From: an uncultured Eubacteriales bacterium
Lineage (GTDB): Bacteria > Bacillota > Clostridia > Christensenellales > Aristaeellaceae
Assembly: GCA_902790525.1 (NCBI GenBank)
Contig: CADASI010000063.1
Location: 1 to 38,655 of the forward strand
DNA length: 38,655 nucleotides
Direction of reading: 5' to 3'
This document shows, in pieces, positions 26,513 through 36,066 of the stretch; the first letter of the stretch is position 1, and each line of letters starts with the position of its first letter. The translations under genes were made by a program, and so were the position numbers. Below the pieces are notes generated by a model, which was not told the origin of the DNA, ran no database searches, and saw nothing but the letters and a program-made list of their open reading frames with translations.

Positions 26513-29503
26513 ATGAAGAAACGGTACGCGATACAGAAGAAGACCGCCGGGGCCATCGCGGTGATGCTGATCTCGATACTGCTCATCACCTTCGCGCTGA
26601 CCGGGCTCGGCATGCGCTTCACGCGCCAACGCGAGGACACCCGGAACCGCATGAAGATCAAGGCCCTCGCGCAGATGCTGACCAACGAAAACGCCATCAA
26701 GGCGGCGGCGGTGCGGACCTACGATGCGCACATCGCCTCGGGCCTGCGGATGATGTGCGACGCCCTCCGCGCGCGCTTCGACGGCGGCCGCTACACCGGC
26801 CCGCAGGTGTTCTCCGACGGGTTCGTCGCGCGGCTTTCGGGGGAGGACGTCATATTCCCGGAGGATTTGCCCTTCGACGGCCTGGCGCTTGACGCCGCGC
26901 AGGTCCGCGACAGCCTCCGCGTGGGCGGGATACGCGCGATGCACGCGCGGATCGACGGCGAATCCTGCTACCTGTCCTTCGGGGACATGGGCAAGGGGTT
27001 CTGCTATGTGGGGATCACGCCGGAATCGGATTATCTTGACTACGTCGGCCTCTACACCGCCCAGATCTACGAGGCGCTGGAGAAGGCCGACAACGTGTTT
27101 GACGGCGCGACCCTCGTGATCGGGGAACAGGACGGGCGTGAGACGCTGCTTCGCACCTACGGGGACATCGACGGGGATGTCACGCTTGCAGACCTTGGGC
27201 TGTCGTCCGGGGCGCTGCCCTCCGGCGATTACGAGGTCACGCTCAAGGGGAGGACGTACACCTGCGCCGTGTTGGAGCCCGAAGCGGAATGGCGCGACCG
27301 CGCGGACGTGACGGTGCTGCAGCTTCTGCCGCTTCACGCCCAGGAGCAGGAGAACCTGCGCGCGGCGCTGTTCATCGCCTTCACTATGGCGCTGATCTTC
27401 ATGACCATCATCACCTACGTGACCTCCGTGCAGCGCTACGTGAAGGAGAACGAGATCACCGGCGACCAGGCGGCGCACTACGCCCCCCGGAAGCTGCGGC
27501 TCAAGCTTATCTGCGCCGGCATCGTCGGCGTGGTGGCCATATTCGCCATCACGCTGGTGGTGCAGGAGGTCAAGGAGCTTTACGTGGAGCTCCGGCACGG
27601 GCGGGACACGTTGAGCCTGCTCTCGAGGCAGCTGGAGCAAATGGATGGCGACAGAGACGACAGCATCGTCCGCGATCACGAGGACTGGTACGTCGGCTAC
27701 GGCCAGCGCATGGCGGAGCTGCTGTCCGAAACCCCGGAGCTTGCCAACCAGGAGATGCTCCAGGCCTTCTGCGACGACCTCAACATCGACTACATCGTGC
27801 TGTTTGACGAGAACGGCAGCCAGGCGGCATGCAGCCGGGACTACTCCGGCCTGACGATGAGCCGCGGCCTCGGGCAGGACGCCGCCGATTTCCAGCGGCT
27901 GCTGCTGGGCGTGCCGTCCATCGTCCACAAGCCCTCCGTGAACTCCGCCACGGGGCTGGAGCGCCAGAGGATCGGCGTGAAAGTGCCCTCCGCCGACGGC
28001 CGGTACGGCGCGCTGGTCATGGCGCTGATGCCGGAGACGACCGGCATCGACGTGGACATCAACGACATCGACCGGCAGATCAGCCTGATCGCCACCGACG
28101 GCATCATGTGCTTCACCGCGAATCAGGACACCGGCGCGATACTCTACGCCAACGACCCGGAGATGGTGGGGGCGAACGTCGTCGAGCGGAACCTGGCCCG
28201 GGACAGCCTGCGGGACGGCTACATGGATTTCGCCTCCCTGAGCGGGGCGCGGCACTTCGTGATCACCGACCGCCTGGACGAGCAGATACTTTACTACGCC
28301 GTGCGTTACAGCGACATCTTCGGCACCGTGATCCGCTACGGGCTCGCGGCGGTGGGGCTGTTCGCGCTGGCGCTGGGGATTTTGATGGTCGTGCTGTTCA
28401 GGGGCTATAACGACGTCGCCTTTTCCGAATGGGCGGTCATCAACGCGCCGGAGGACCCCGACGGCCAAGCCGGGGCGCAGCGCGTGCTCAAGGAATCGAC
28501 CAAGGCGGCGATACGCAGGCGCGTGTGGATGGAGGGACCCGTGGGCGCGGTGTGGCGAAAAATCGTCCGCGCCATCCGGTGGGACGAGCGGCTGCCGGAG
28601 GAGAAGTCCAACGCGGTGTTCCAGTTCAGCCTGTTCTTGCTGATGCTGTTCTGGGCAAACCGGCTGTTCAGCCGGAACCTGTCCCACGACAACTACGACT
28701 CGCTGGCGATGTTCCTGGTGCAGGGCGACTGGATGCGGGGCGCCAACCTGTTCTCGCTGTGCAGTATACTGCTGGTGTCGGGCTACGCCATCATGATCAA
28801 CGTCGTAAGCCGCTTCCTGCTGGGGCTGACCTCGGGCTTTCTGATGCGCAAGGGGCAGACCATCTGCCGCCTGGTGGAGAGCTTCATACGCTACATCTCG
28901 CTGATCGTGGTGCTGTACCTGACCCTCAACTACCTGGGCCTGCCCGTGGGCACGGTGGTGGGGTCGCTGGGCATCGCGTCGCTGGCACTGTCCCTCGGTG
29001 CGAAGGACCTGGCCGCCGACATACTGGCCGGGCTGTTCATCGTATTCGAGCGCACCTTCCAGGTGGGGGACGTGGTGGAGATCAACGGCAAGCACGGCAA
29101 GGTGCAGGAGATCGGCGTGCGCACCACGAAGCTGATGTTGCCGGGCAACAACGTGCAGGTCTTCGGGAACCACTGCATCGAGGAGGTGCTCAACCTGACC
29201 TACAAGCTCTCCTGGTGCAGCATCGAGCTCCGGGTGCCCGCGAAGGAATCACTTCAACATATCGAGGAAGTGCTGAGCCGCGAACTGCCGGAGATCGGCA
29301 AGCGGTGCGACAAGATCGTCGGCGCGATCAACTACGTGGGCGTGACCGAGATCGGCGGCGATGTGGGCACGTACATGGGCGTGCCCACCCGGACGCTGAC
29401 CATCAGCGCGGAATGCCGCGAGGAGGACAAGTATTCGGTCAAGCTCTTCATCAACCGGGAGATCTGCCTGCTCTTCGAGCGGGAGGGGATCGAGCTCTGG
29501 TAG
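26513..29503 (+). CDS. MscS-family channel with two extracytoplasmic sensor regions
   Basis: 996 residues; ATG at 26513, 6 nt after GGGAGG. The C-terminal ~230 residues are an MscS mechanosensitive channel: pore helix VGTVVGSLGIASLALSLGAKDLAADILAGLF, then ERTFQVGDVVEINGKHGKVQEIGVRTTKL (beta domain) and the alpha/beta vestibule. Upstream the protein is unlike standard MscS. It has TM1 (about 12-34), a large outside region (35-281), TM2 (283-304), TM3 (330-352), and a second outside region (353-605). The second region carries Cache-like features (YIVLFDENGSQAACSRDYSGLTMS, then RIGVKVPSADGRYGALVMAL). TM4 (606-630), a cytosolic linker and TMs 5-7 lead into the pore. The arrangement suggests an ion channel gated or tuned by external ligands. 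The MscS part is certain; the sensor assignment is from pattern and topology only. Confidence 0.85.
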   Translation: MKKRYAIQKKTAGAIAVMLISILLITFALTGLGMRFTRQREDTRNRMKIKALAQMLTNENAIKAAAVRTYDAHIASGLRMMCDALRARFDGGRYTGPQVFSDGFVARLSGEDVIFPEDLPFDGLALDAAQVRDSLRVGGIRAMHARIDGESCYLSFGDMGKGFCYVGITPESDYLDYVGLYTAQIYEALEKADNVFDGATLVIGEQDGRETLLRTYGDIDGDVTLADLGLSSGALPSGDYEVTLKGRTYTCAVLEPEAEWRDRADVTVLQLLPLHAQEQENLRAALFIAFTMALIFMTIITYVTSVQRYVKENEITGDQAAHYAPRKLRLKLICAGIVGVVAIFAITLVVQEVKELYVELRHGRDTLSLLSRQLEQMDGDRDDSIVRDHEDWYVGYGQRMAELLSETPELANQEMLQAFCDDLNIDYIVLFDENGSQAACSRDYSGLTMSRGLGQDAADFQRLLLGVPSIVHKPSVNSATGLERQRIGVKVPSADGRYGALVMALMPETTGIDVDINDIDRQISLIATDGIMCFTANQDTGAILYANDPEMVGANVVERNLARDSLRDGYMDFASLSGARHFVITDRLDEQILYYAVRYSDIFGTVIRYGLAAVGLFALALGILMVVLFRGYNDVAFSEWAVINAPEDPDGQAGAQRVLKESTKAAIRRRVWMEGPVGAVWRKIVRAIRWDERLPEEKSNAVFQFSLFLLMLFWANRLFSRNLSHDNYDSLAMFLVQGDWMRGANLFSLCSILLVSGYAIMINVVSRFLLGLTSGFLMRKGQTICRLVESFIRYISLIVVLYLTLNYLGLPVGTVVGSLGIASLALSLGAKDLAADILAGLFIVFERTFQVGDVVEINGKHGKVQEIGVRTTKLMLPGNNVQVFGNHCIEEVLNLTYKLSWCSIELRVPAKESLQHIEEVLSRELPEIGKRCDKIVGAINYVGVTEIGGDVGTYMGVPTRTLTISAECREEDKYSVKLFINREICLLFEREGIELW

Positions 29504-29525
29504 AGAAAAATGGATGCTGCAAATG

Positions 29526-29555
29526 AGAACCACCGGCCGAGCGGTCGGTGGTTCT
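29526..29555. terminator. bidirectional terminator between convergent genes
   Basis: AGAACCACCGGCC (29526-29538) pairs with GGTCGGTGGTTCT (29543-29555): 13 bp with one G-U, loop GAGC. It lies 23 nt after the MscS stop and 7 nt beyond the end of the AAA gene. T-rich sequence (GTTTG) follows on the plus strand. Confidence 0.75.
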
Positions 29556-29561
29556 GTTTGC

Positions 29562-30746
29562 TCACTCTGATTCTGTTTTTGGCGGTTCCAGCTTGACGGG
29601 GATGTTCTTCGACAGCGCCGTCAGCTCCGCGATGGTGTCCTCGGCGGACTGTATCAGCGACTGCTGCGCCTTCTCCGCCGCGATCATCTTCTCGTCGGTC
29701 TCGCGGGCGGTCTTGACGTCCTCCGCCGTGATCAGCATCAGGTCCTCCTTGGACACGTCCGCGCTCTGGGCCAGCCGGTTGGCCTGCGCCACCAGCAGCC
29801 GCTCGAACACGTTGCGCACGCCGCGGGCGTTGCCGAAGGAGATCGAGCTGGTGTTGGCGTCGACGATGTACTGCCGCGCGGCCTCGCGGCCCGCGTCGTC
29901 CAGCTTGTACTGGCCCTTCTTGAGGTTCAGATCGAGTATCGCGGCCATCTCGTCGATGGAGTAATCGTCGAAATGCAGGTAGCGGTTGAAGCGGGACTCC
30001 AGGCCGGGGTTGGAGTGTATGAACTTCTCCATCAGCCCGTCGTAGCCCGCGACGATCACCACCAAATCATCCCGGTGATCCTCCATGGCCTTGAGCAGCG
30101 TGTCGATGGCCTCCTGGCCGAAGTCGTTTTCAGACTTGCTGTTGAGGGCATAGGCCTCGTCGATGAACAGCACGCCGCCCAGTGCCTTTTCGATCACGGC
30201 GCTGGTCTTGGTGGCCGTCTGGCCCACGTAGCCCGCCACCAGCCCGGAGCGGTCCACCTCCACCAGATGGCCCTTGTTCAGTATGCCCAGGCTCTTGTAG
30301 ATGCGGGACATGATGCGGGCGATCATGGTCTTGCCGGTGCCGGGGTTGCCGGTGAATACCATGTGCAGCGACATGTCCACCGTCTTTAGGCCGTTTTGCT
30401 GGCGCAGCTTGTGGATGGTGACCATGTTGATGAGGTTGTTGACCTCTTTCTTGATGCCGTCCAGGCCGATCAGCTCGTTGAGCTCCGCCTTGAGGTCGTT
30501 GATATCCTCGGGCGGGGTCTCCTGTTCGGCCTCCTGCTGCGGCTTAGGCGCCGTCTGCTGGGGCTTCGCGGCCTGCGCCTCGGGCTTTTTCTCCGCCTGC
30601 TTATCCCCGGCGGGCTTATCCCCGGCGGGCTTTTCCCCGGGCAGGCCGTCGCCCCACAGGTCGCTTCCGATGTTGCGCAGGTTGTTGTTGATCAGCGTGC
30701 TGATCACGTCCATTTGGGTGCGAATGATTTCGTCGCGGTTGTCCAT
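29562..30746 (-). CDS. CbbX/SpoVK-type AAA ATPase
   Basis: A 394-residue AAA+ ATPase of the CfxQ/CbbX family, ring-forming remodelling ATPases (CbbX reactivates Rubisco; SpoVK acts in sporulation). Walker A GNPGTGKT (133-140), Walker B LFIDEA (193-198), an Arg-containing ESRFNRYLHF region, and the C-terminal NARGVRNVFERLL helix bundle. The N-terminal ~80 residues are a low-complexity linker with tandem PAGDK units (encoded by 15-bp DNA repeats near 30600-30645) and PQQ-rich sequence. The ATG is 6 nt after the glgA stop, with GGAG upstream overlapping the end of glgA. It is the last gene of the glycogen operon, so it could act on a glycogen enzyme or on the granule (inference). Confidence 0.85.
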   Translation of the reverse strand: MDNRDEIIRTQMDVISTLINNNLRNIGSDLWGDGLPGEKPAGDKPAGDKQAEKKPEAQAAKPQQTAPKPQQEAEQETPPEDINDLKAELNELIGLDGIKKEVNNLINMVTIHKLRQQNGLKTVDMSLHMVFTGNPGTGKTMIARIMSRIYKSLGILNKGHLVEVDRSGLVAGYVGQTATKTSAVIEKALGGVLFIDEAYALNSKSENDFGQEAIDTLLKAMEDHRDDLVVIVAGYDGLMEKFIHSNPGLESRFNRYLHFDDYSIDEMAAILDLNLKKGQYKLDDAGREAARQYIVDANTSSISFGNARGVRNVFERLLVAQANRLAQSADVSKEDLMLITAEDVKTARETDEKMIAAEKAQQSLIQSAEDTIAELTALSKNIPVKLEPPKTESE

Positions 30747-30752
30747 TATGAT

Positions 30753-32252
30753 TTAGTTCTCCTCTGCCTTCTTGCGGGCGGCTTCCTCCGCCTCGGCCTT
30801 CTGCTCGACGGCGCGGCGCTCCAGTATCATGCTGTAAAGCGCGATGTACTTCTTCGCGGACTGATCCCAGCCGTACTGGCCGGTCATGGCGCGGATGGCC
30901 AGGCCGTTGAACACGTCGCGCTGCTCGTGGAACATCTTGACGGCGTTCTCGATGACGTGCAGCATGTCGTGGGCGTTGTAGTAGAGGAAGGTGAAGCCGT
31001 TGCCGTCGCCGGTGTACTTGTTGTAGGCGAGCACGGTGTCGCGCAGGCCGCCGGTCTCGCGGGTGATGGGCAGCGTGCCGTAGCGCAGGGAGATCATCTG
31101 GCTCAGACCGCAGGGCTCAAACAGCGAGGGCATCAGGAACAGGTCCGCCGCCGCGTAGATCTTGTGCGCGAGCACGTTGTTCATCTGGAAGTTGGCGGAG
31201 ACCTGGTTGGGGTACTTCCACTGGGCCCAGCTGAAAAGGTCCACATAGCGGCTCTCGCCCATGCCCAGCACCACCAGCTGCGCGCCGGTGTTCATGATCT
31301 CCGGCAGCACGCATTCCACGAGATCCAGGCCCTTCTGGCCGGACAGGCGGGTGATCATGGCGATCATGGGGATGTCGGCGTCCACCTTGAGGCCCAGCTC
31401 GCGCTGCAATGCCAGCTTGTTCTCGGCCTTGAGCTCGTAGGTCTCGGCGGTATAGGGCTTCGGGATGATGCTGTCGCGGGCGGGGTCGTACTCCGCGGTG
31501 TCGATGCCGTTCAGTATGCCCGTGAGGTGATCCACCCGCGAGCGCAGCAGGCCGTCCAGCCGCTCGCCGTAGTAGGCGGTCTGGATCTCCTGGGAATAGG
31601 TGGGGGAGACGGTGGTGACCTCGTCGGCAAACACGATGCCGCCCTTCATGCAGGAGCACATGCCGAAGAACTCCAGCGCCTCGCTGGTGTAGGCCCAGGG
31701 GCCCAGGTACAGCAGGTCTTCCATCATGTCGATGGGGAACAGGCCCTGGTATTGCAGGTTGTGGATGGTGTAGACGGTGCGGATGTTCTTGTAGAGCTCC
31801 AGGTGCTTGTACTGCGCCTTGAGCAGTATCGGTATGAGGCCCGTCTGCCAGTCGTGGCAGTGCAGCACGTCGGGCATGAAGTCGATCTTCGTCAGCGCCT
31901 CCAGCACGGCCCGGGAGAAGAAAGCGAAGCGCTCGCCCTCGTCGCCGCCCATGCCGTAGATGTAGTCGCGGCCGAAGTACTGCTCGTTATCCACAAAGTA
32001 GTAGGTGATGCCGTTATAGACCAGCTTCATGATGCCCACGTACTGGCGGCGCCAGCCGAGATTGACGTAGAAATAGAGCACATGCTCCATCTGGTCGCGC
32101 CAGGACTGGTCAATGGCCTTGTACAGGGGCAGGATGACGCGAATATCTTCGCCCGCCTTGAGTATCTCCTTGGGCAGCGCGCTGACGACGTCCGCCAGGC
32201 CGCCTGTCTTGACAAAAGGCACACATTCAGACGCAGCAAAAAGTATCTTCAT
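30753..32252 (-). CDS. glgA: glycogen synthase
   Basis: ADP-glucose:alpha-1,4-glucan glucosyltransferase (GT5), 499 residues. N-terminal ADP-glucose-binding KTGGLADV (15-22), HCHDWQTGLIPILL, TIHNLQYQG, and the C-terminal GT-B lobe with ITRLSGQKGLDL and the acidic motif PSLFEPCGLSQMISLRYG. A highly charged tail (EQKAEAEEAARKKAEEN) extends beyond the usual end. GGAGG is 8 nt before the ATG. Third gene of glgC-glgD-glgA-AAA. Confidence 0.97.
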   Translation of the reverse strand: MKILFAASECVPFVKTGGLADVVSALPKEILKAGEDIRVILPLYKAIDQSWRDQMEHVLYFYVNLGWRRQYVGIMKLVYNGITYYFVDNEQYFGRDYIYGMGGDEGERFAFFSRAVLEALTKIDFMPDVLHCHDWQTGLIPILLKAQYKHLELYKNIRTVYTIHNLQYQGLFPIDMMEDLLYLGPWAYTSEALEFFGMCSCMKGGIVFADEVTTVSPTYSQEIQTAYYGERLDGLLRSRVDHLTGILNGIDTAEYDPARDSIIPKPYTAETYELKAENKLALQRELGLKVDADIPMIAMITRLSGQKGLDLVECVLPEIMNTGAQLVVLGMGESRYVDLFSWAQWKYPNQVSANFQMNNVLAHKIYAAADLFLMPSLFEPCGLSQMISLRYGTLPITRETGGLRDTVLAYNKYTGDGNGFTFLYYNAHDMLHVIENAVKMFHEQRDVFNGLAIRAMTGQYGWDQSAKKYIALYSMILERRAVEQKAEAEEAARKKAEEN

Positions 32253-32292
32253 CGCTCATTCCTCCCGGTTTCGATTTGAATACGCCCGCCCC

Positions 32293-32323
32293 CGCCCGGC
32301 GGCATGTGACGCGCCGCCGGGCG
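32293..32323 (-). other. intercistronic hairpin between glgD and glgA
   Basis: An 11-bp GC-only stem (32293-32303 with 32313-32323), loop of 9 nt, in the 84-nt gap between glgD and glgA. No U-tract follows, so it is more likely an mRNA processing or stability element than a full terminator. Confidence 0.5.
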
Positions 32324-32336
32324 CGCAGGCGTTGAA

Positions 32337-33476
32337 TTAGAGGGTGATATTCTTGCCGATGACGATCGGATACTGGCTCTGGCCGATCAGTCTGCCATGG
32401 CTGCGAATGGTCACTTCCTTGTCGAAGATCACGTTCTCCAGCTCGACGTCGTCCTCGACGTAGCTGTCCTGCATGATCACGCAGTTCTTGAGGCGCGCGC
32501 CCTTGCCGACGCGCACGCCGCGGAACAGCACGCAGTTTTCCACCGTGCCGTCGATCACGCAGCCGTCCGCCACCAGGGAATTGGTGACCTTCGCGCCGGC
32601 GCGATAGATGGTGGGCACGGAATCGCGGGTCTTGGTGAATACGGGGTTTTTGCCAAACAGCGCGTCGCGCACCTCGGGCTTCAACAGATCGAGGCTCAGG
32701 TTGAAGTAGCCGCGGATGGTCTCGACCCGGCGGTAGTAGCTCTCCTCCTCGTAGCCCATGATCTTCAGGCTGCCGGCCTGTATGGCGGGCAGCAGCACGT
32801 CGGTGTACATGTCGTGGGAGCCGCGGGACAGCGCCTGGTCCACCAGGTAGATCAGCAGCGTGCGCTTGACCATCATGACGCTCAGGAAGAAGTTTCCGAA
32901 GCTGGCTGCGTTGGGGTTGATCTCCAGGTTGGCGACGGTCTTGTCGGAGCCGATGTCCAGGTAGACGTGGTTGTTCTTCGAGGAGGAGGAGAACTCGGTG
33001 ATCTCCGGGGTGACCTTCTTGTACATCATGGTGATGTCCGCGCGCGACTTGATGTGCTGGTCGATCATCGGCTCGAAGGACGTGGTCATGATGTAATCGC
33101 TGTCGGTCAGTATCACGAAGTCCTGCTTGGAGCGGCGCAGGTAGTCGAAGTTGGAGCGCAGGGCGTCCAGCAGGTCGTTGTACTCGCCGTTGTTGTCGCG
33201 GGTCATGAACGGGGGCAGTATGAACAGGCCGTTGTTGCGAGTGTGCAGGTCCCAGTCCTTGCCGGATCCCAGGTGGTCCATCAGCGAGGAGTAGTTCTTC
33301 TGCGCGATGATGCCCACGTTGTGGATGCCGGAATTGACCATGTTGGACAGCGTGAAATCGATAAGGCGGTAGCGACCGGCCACCGGGATCGCGGCGACCG
33401 CGCGCTGGCTGGTCAGCTCGCGCAGGTTAAGATCGTCCTTTGAGGTATAGACGATACCCATGACATCATTTTTCAT
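32337..33476 (-). CDS. glgD: glucose-1-phosphate adenylyltransferase subunit GlgD
   Basis: The 379-residue second subunit of ADP-glucose pyrophosphorylase found in Firmicutes. It begins MKNDVMGIVYTSKDDLNLRELTSQRAVAAIPVAGRYRLIDF, typical of GlgD, and lacks the GGxGxRL nucleotide loop of GlgC, which fits the regulatory role reported for GlgD. A left-handed beta-helix follows at the C-terminus (SLVADGCVIDGTVENCVLFRGVRVGKGARLKNCVIM). GGGAGG lies 12 nt before the ATG. Its start is 7 nt after the glgC stop. Confidence 0.95.
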   Translation of the reverse strand: MKNDVMGIVYTSKDDLNLRELTSQRAVAAIPVAGRYRLIDFTLSNMVNSGIHNVGIIAQKNYSSLMDHLGSGKDWDLHTRNNGLFILPPFMTRDNNGEYNDLLDALRSNFDYLRRSKQDFVILTDSDYIMTTSFEPMIDQHIKSRADITMMYKKVTPEITEFSSSSKNNHVYLDIGSDKTVANLEINPNAASFGNFFLSVMMVKRTLLIYLVDQALSRGSHDMYTDVLLPAIQAGSLKIMGYEEESYYRRVETIRGYFNLSLDLLKPEVRDALFGKNPVFTKTRDSVPTIYRAGAKVTNSLVADGCVIDGTVENCVLFRGVRVGKGARLKNCVIMQDSYVEDDVELENVIFDKEVTIRSHGRLIGQSQYPIVIGKNITL

Positions 33477-33483
33477 CTTCTGC

Positions 33484-34674
<1,191 letters not shown>

Positions 34675-34734
34675 GTTCAATCCCTGCTTTCATGATGTAG
34701 TTGGAAGGACAATTATTGTGCCCGTTACCAAATC

Positions 34735-34763
34735 ATAATATTAGTATACAACAAATTCTGCAA
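34735..34763 (-). promoter_or_regulatory. promoter of glycogen operon
   Basis: On the minus strand TTGCAG (34763-34758), 17-nt spacer, TATTAT (34740-34735), about 60 nt before the start codon; an alternative -10 TATACT lies within the spacer. The region is distinctly AT-rich compared with the genes. Confidence 0.6.
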
Positions 34764-34791
34764 AAAATCCAGTCCAAATCACATGTTTTTG

Positions 34792-35958
34792 TCAATTATT
34801 TTGCGTACACAGCCGATAGGTCTCGTTGACGACCATGTATTCCTCGTCCGCGGGAATTACGTGGACGCTGATTTCGGACCCCGGCGCGGAGATCAGGCGC
34901 TCGCCGGACCCGTTCATATTGCTCTCTTCGTCCGCGATCACGCCCATGTGCGCCATCGCCGCCATGATCCGCCCCCTAAGCGGCGCGTAGTTTTCGCCGA
35001 TGCCGCCGGTGAAGGCCAGCGCGTCCAGCCCGCCCAGCTCCATGGTGTAGGCGCCGATGTAGCGCAGTATGGCGGTGGCGTACACGTCCATGGCCAGCTT
35101 CGCCCGGGGGCTGCCCGCGCGGATGGCGGCGTCCACGTCCCTGAGGTCGCCGCTGGTGCCGGAGAGGCCCTTCATGCCGCCGTTTTTGCCCAGGCCGTCG
35201 AAGATCTCATCAAGCGTCAGGCCCTGCTTCATCAGGTAGGGGATCAGGTACACGTCCACGTCCCCGGTGCGGCTGGCGTGGGGGATGCCCATTTGAAGCG
35301 AGAAGCCGAAGCTGTTGTCCACGCTCTTGCCGTCCAGTATGGCGCACAGGGACCCGCTGCCGCCCAGGTGGCAGGAGATCACCCGCCGCTTGTCCCTGAG
35401 CTTTTGCGCGATGTAGCCGTGGCTCGCGCCGTGGTAGCCCATGCGCATGCAGCCGTACTTCTCGGTCCACTCGTAGGGCACCGGGAACACCCGGCGCTCC
35501 AGCGGGATGGTGCGGTGGAAGGCGGTCTCGAACACGCCCACCCGCGGCACGTCCGGCAGCAGCTTTTCAAACACGCCGATGGCCTCCAGGTACGGCCCGT
35601 TGTGCGCCGGGGCCACCGGGAAGTAAGCCCGCATGCCGTCGAGCACGTCCTCTGTTAAAAAGTGCACGCCGTAGTGGTCCTTCGAGAGCACCGTCTTGAA
35701 GCCCACGGCCTCTATGGCGTCCAGGCTGTCCACGGTGTCCGCCAGCGCGTCAAGGAACCGCCTTATGCCGCGGGTGTAGTCCGGGATGTCCAGGCCGTCC
35801 TCCTTTATGTGCCGCGCGGCGGAGTTGTAGTGGAATATGGCGTCCTTCGACCCCACGCGCTCCACCTTGCCGTCGGCAAGCGCAACGTGCCCGGGCATCT
35901 CCCACAGCTTGAATTTCAGCGACGTGCTGCCCGCGTTGCAGATCAGTATCTTCAACAT
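34792..35958 (-). CDS. divergent acetokinase-family kinase (AckA-like)
   Basis: 388 residues with the acetate/propionate kinase fold throughout: NAGSTSLKFKL (Asn8), ETAFHRTIP, GYHGASHGY (His176), CHLGGSGSL, SRTGDVD with the conserved Arg, AFTGGIGEN and a final Glu region (DEEYMVV). Several catalytic positions differ from true AckA. The GHRVVHGG motif holding the substrate-binding Arg reads GFKTVLSKD (Lys88), the catalytic Asp of FDTAFH is Glu144, and HLGNGAS reads HLGGSGS. GAGGTG precedes the ATG. No phosphotransacetylase gene is adjacent. It may be an acetate kinase with altered activity or act on another carboxylate; the name ackA is therefore withheld. Confidence 0.85.
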   Translation of the reverse strand: MLKILICNAGSTSLKFKLWEMPGHVALADGKVERVGSKDAIFHYNSAARHIKEDGLDIPDYTRGIRRFLDALADTVDSLDAIEAVGFKTVLSKDHYGVHFLTEDVLDGMRAYFPVAPAHNGPYLEAIGVFEKLLPDVPRVGVFETAFHRTIPLERRVFPVPYEWTEKYGCMRMGYHGASHGYIAQKLRDKRRVISCHLGGSGSLCAILDGKSVDNSFGFSLQMGIPHASRTGDVDVYLIPYLMKQGLTLDEIFDGLGKNGGMKGLSGTSGDLRDVDAAIRAGSPRAKLAMDVYATAILRYIGAYTMELGGLDALAFTGGIGENYAPLRGRIMAAMAHMGVIADEESNMNGSGERLISAPGSEISVHVIPADEEYMVVNETYRLCTQNN

Positions 35959-35976
35959 CCATCACCTCATGCTTCT

Positions 35977-36005
35977 ATATTACTATAAGAAAGGGACAAA
36001 TGCAA
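35977..36005 (-). promoter_or_regulatory. promoter of AckA-like gene
   Basis: On the minus strand TTGCAT (36005-36000), 17-nt spacer, TAATAT (35982-35977), 18 nt before the start codon. Confidence 0.55.
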
Positions 36006-36066
36006 CAATTATTTAACAACGCATACTCGCCGCGCATATGGCGCACAATAGCGGCGAGGTGATCCT

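Noticed and set aside
24794-29173. An uninterrupted 4.4-kb reading frame on the minus strand opposite the YtcJ-like amidohydrolase and MscS genes
   Set aside because: Its translation is His/Arg/Val/Gln-rich low-complexity sequence without family motifs. It mirrors GC-rich third positions of the two real genes, which have clear motifs, ribosome sites and a promoter.
30600-30645. CRISPR-like or minisatellite repeats
   Set aside because: The 15-bp units are in frame inside the AAA ATPase gene and encode PAGDK repeats; no spacers.
34681-34791. Regulatory RNA leader of the glycogen operon
   Set aside because: The leader after the promoter is only about 50 nt and shows no stable fold.
36021-36050. 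Sporulation sigma-E-type promoter before the SpoIID-like gene
   Set aside because: CATA-type hexamers are present, but no pair with correct spacing and consensus could be fixed with confidence.
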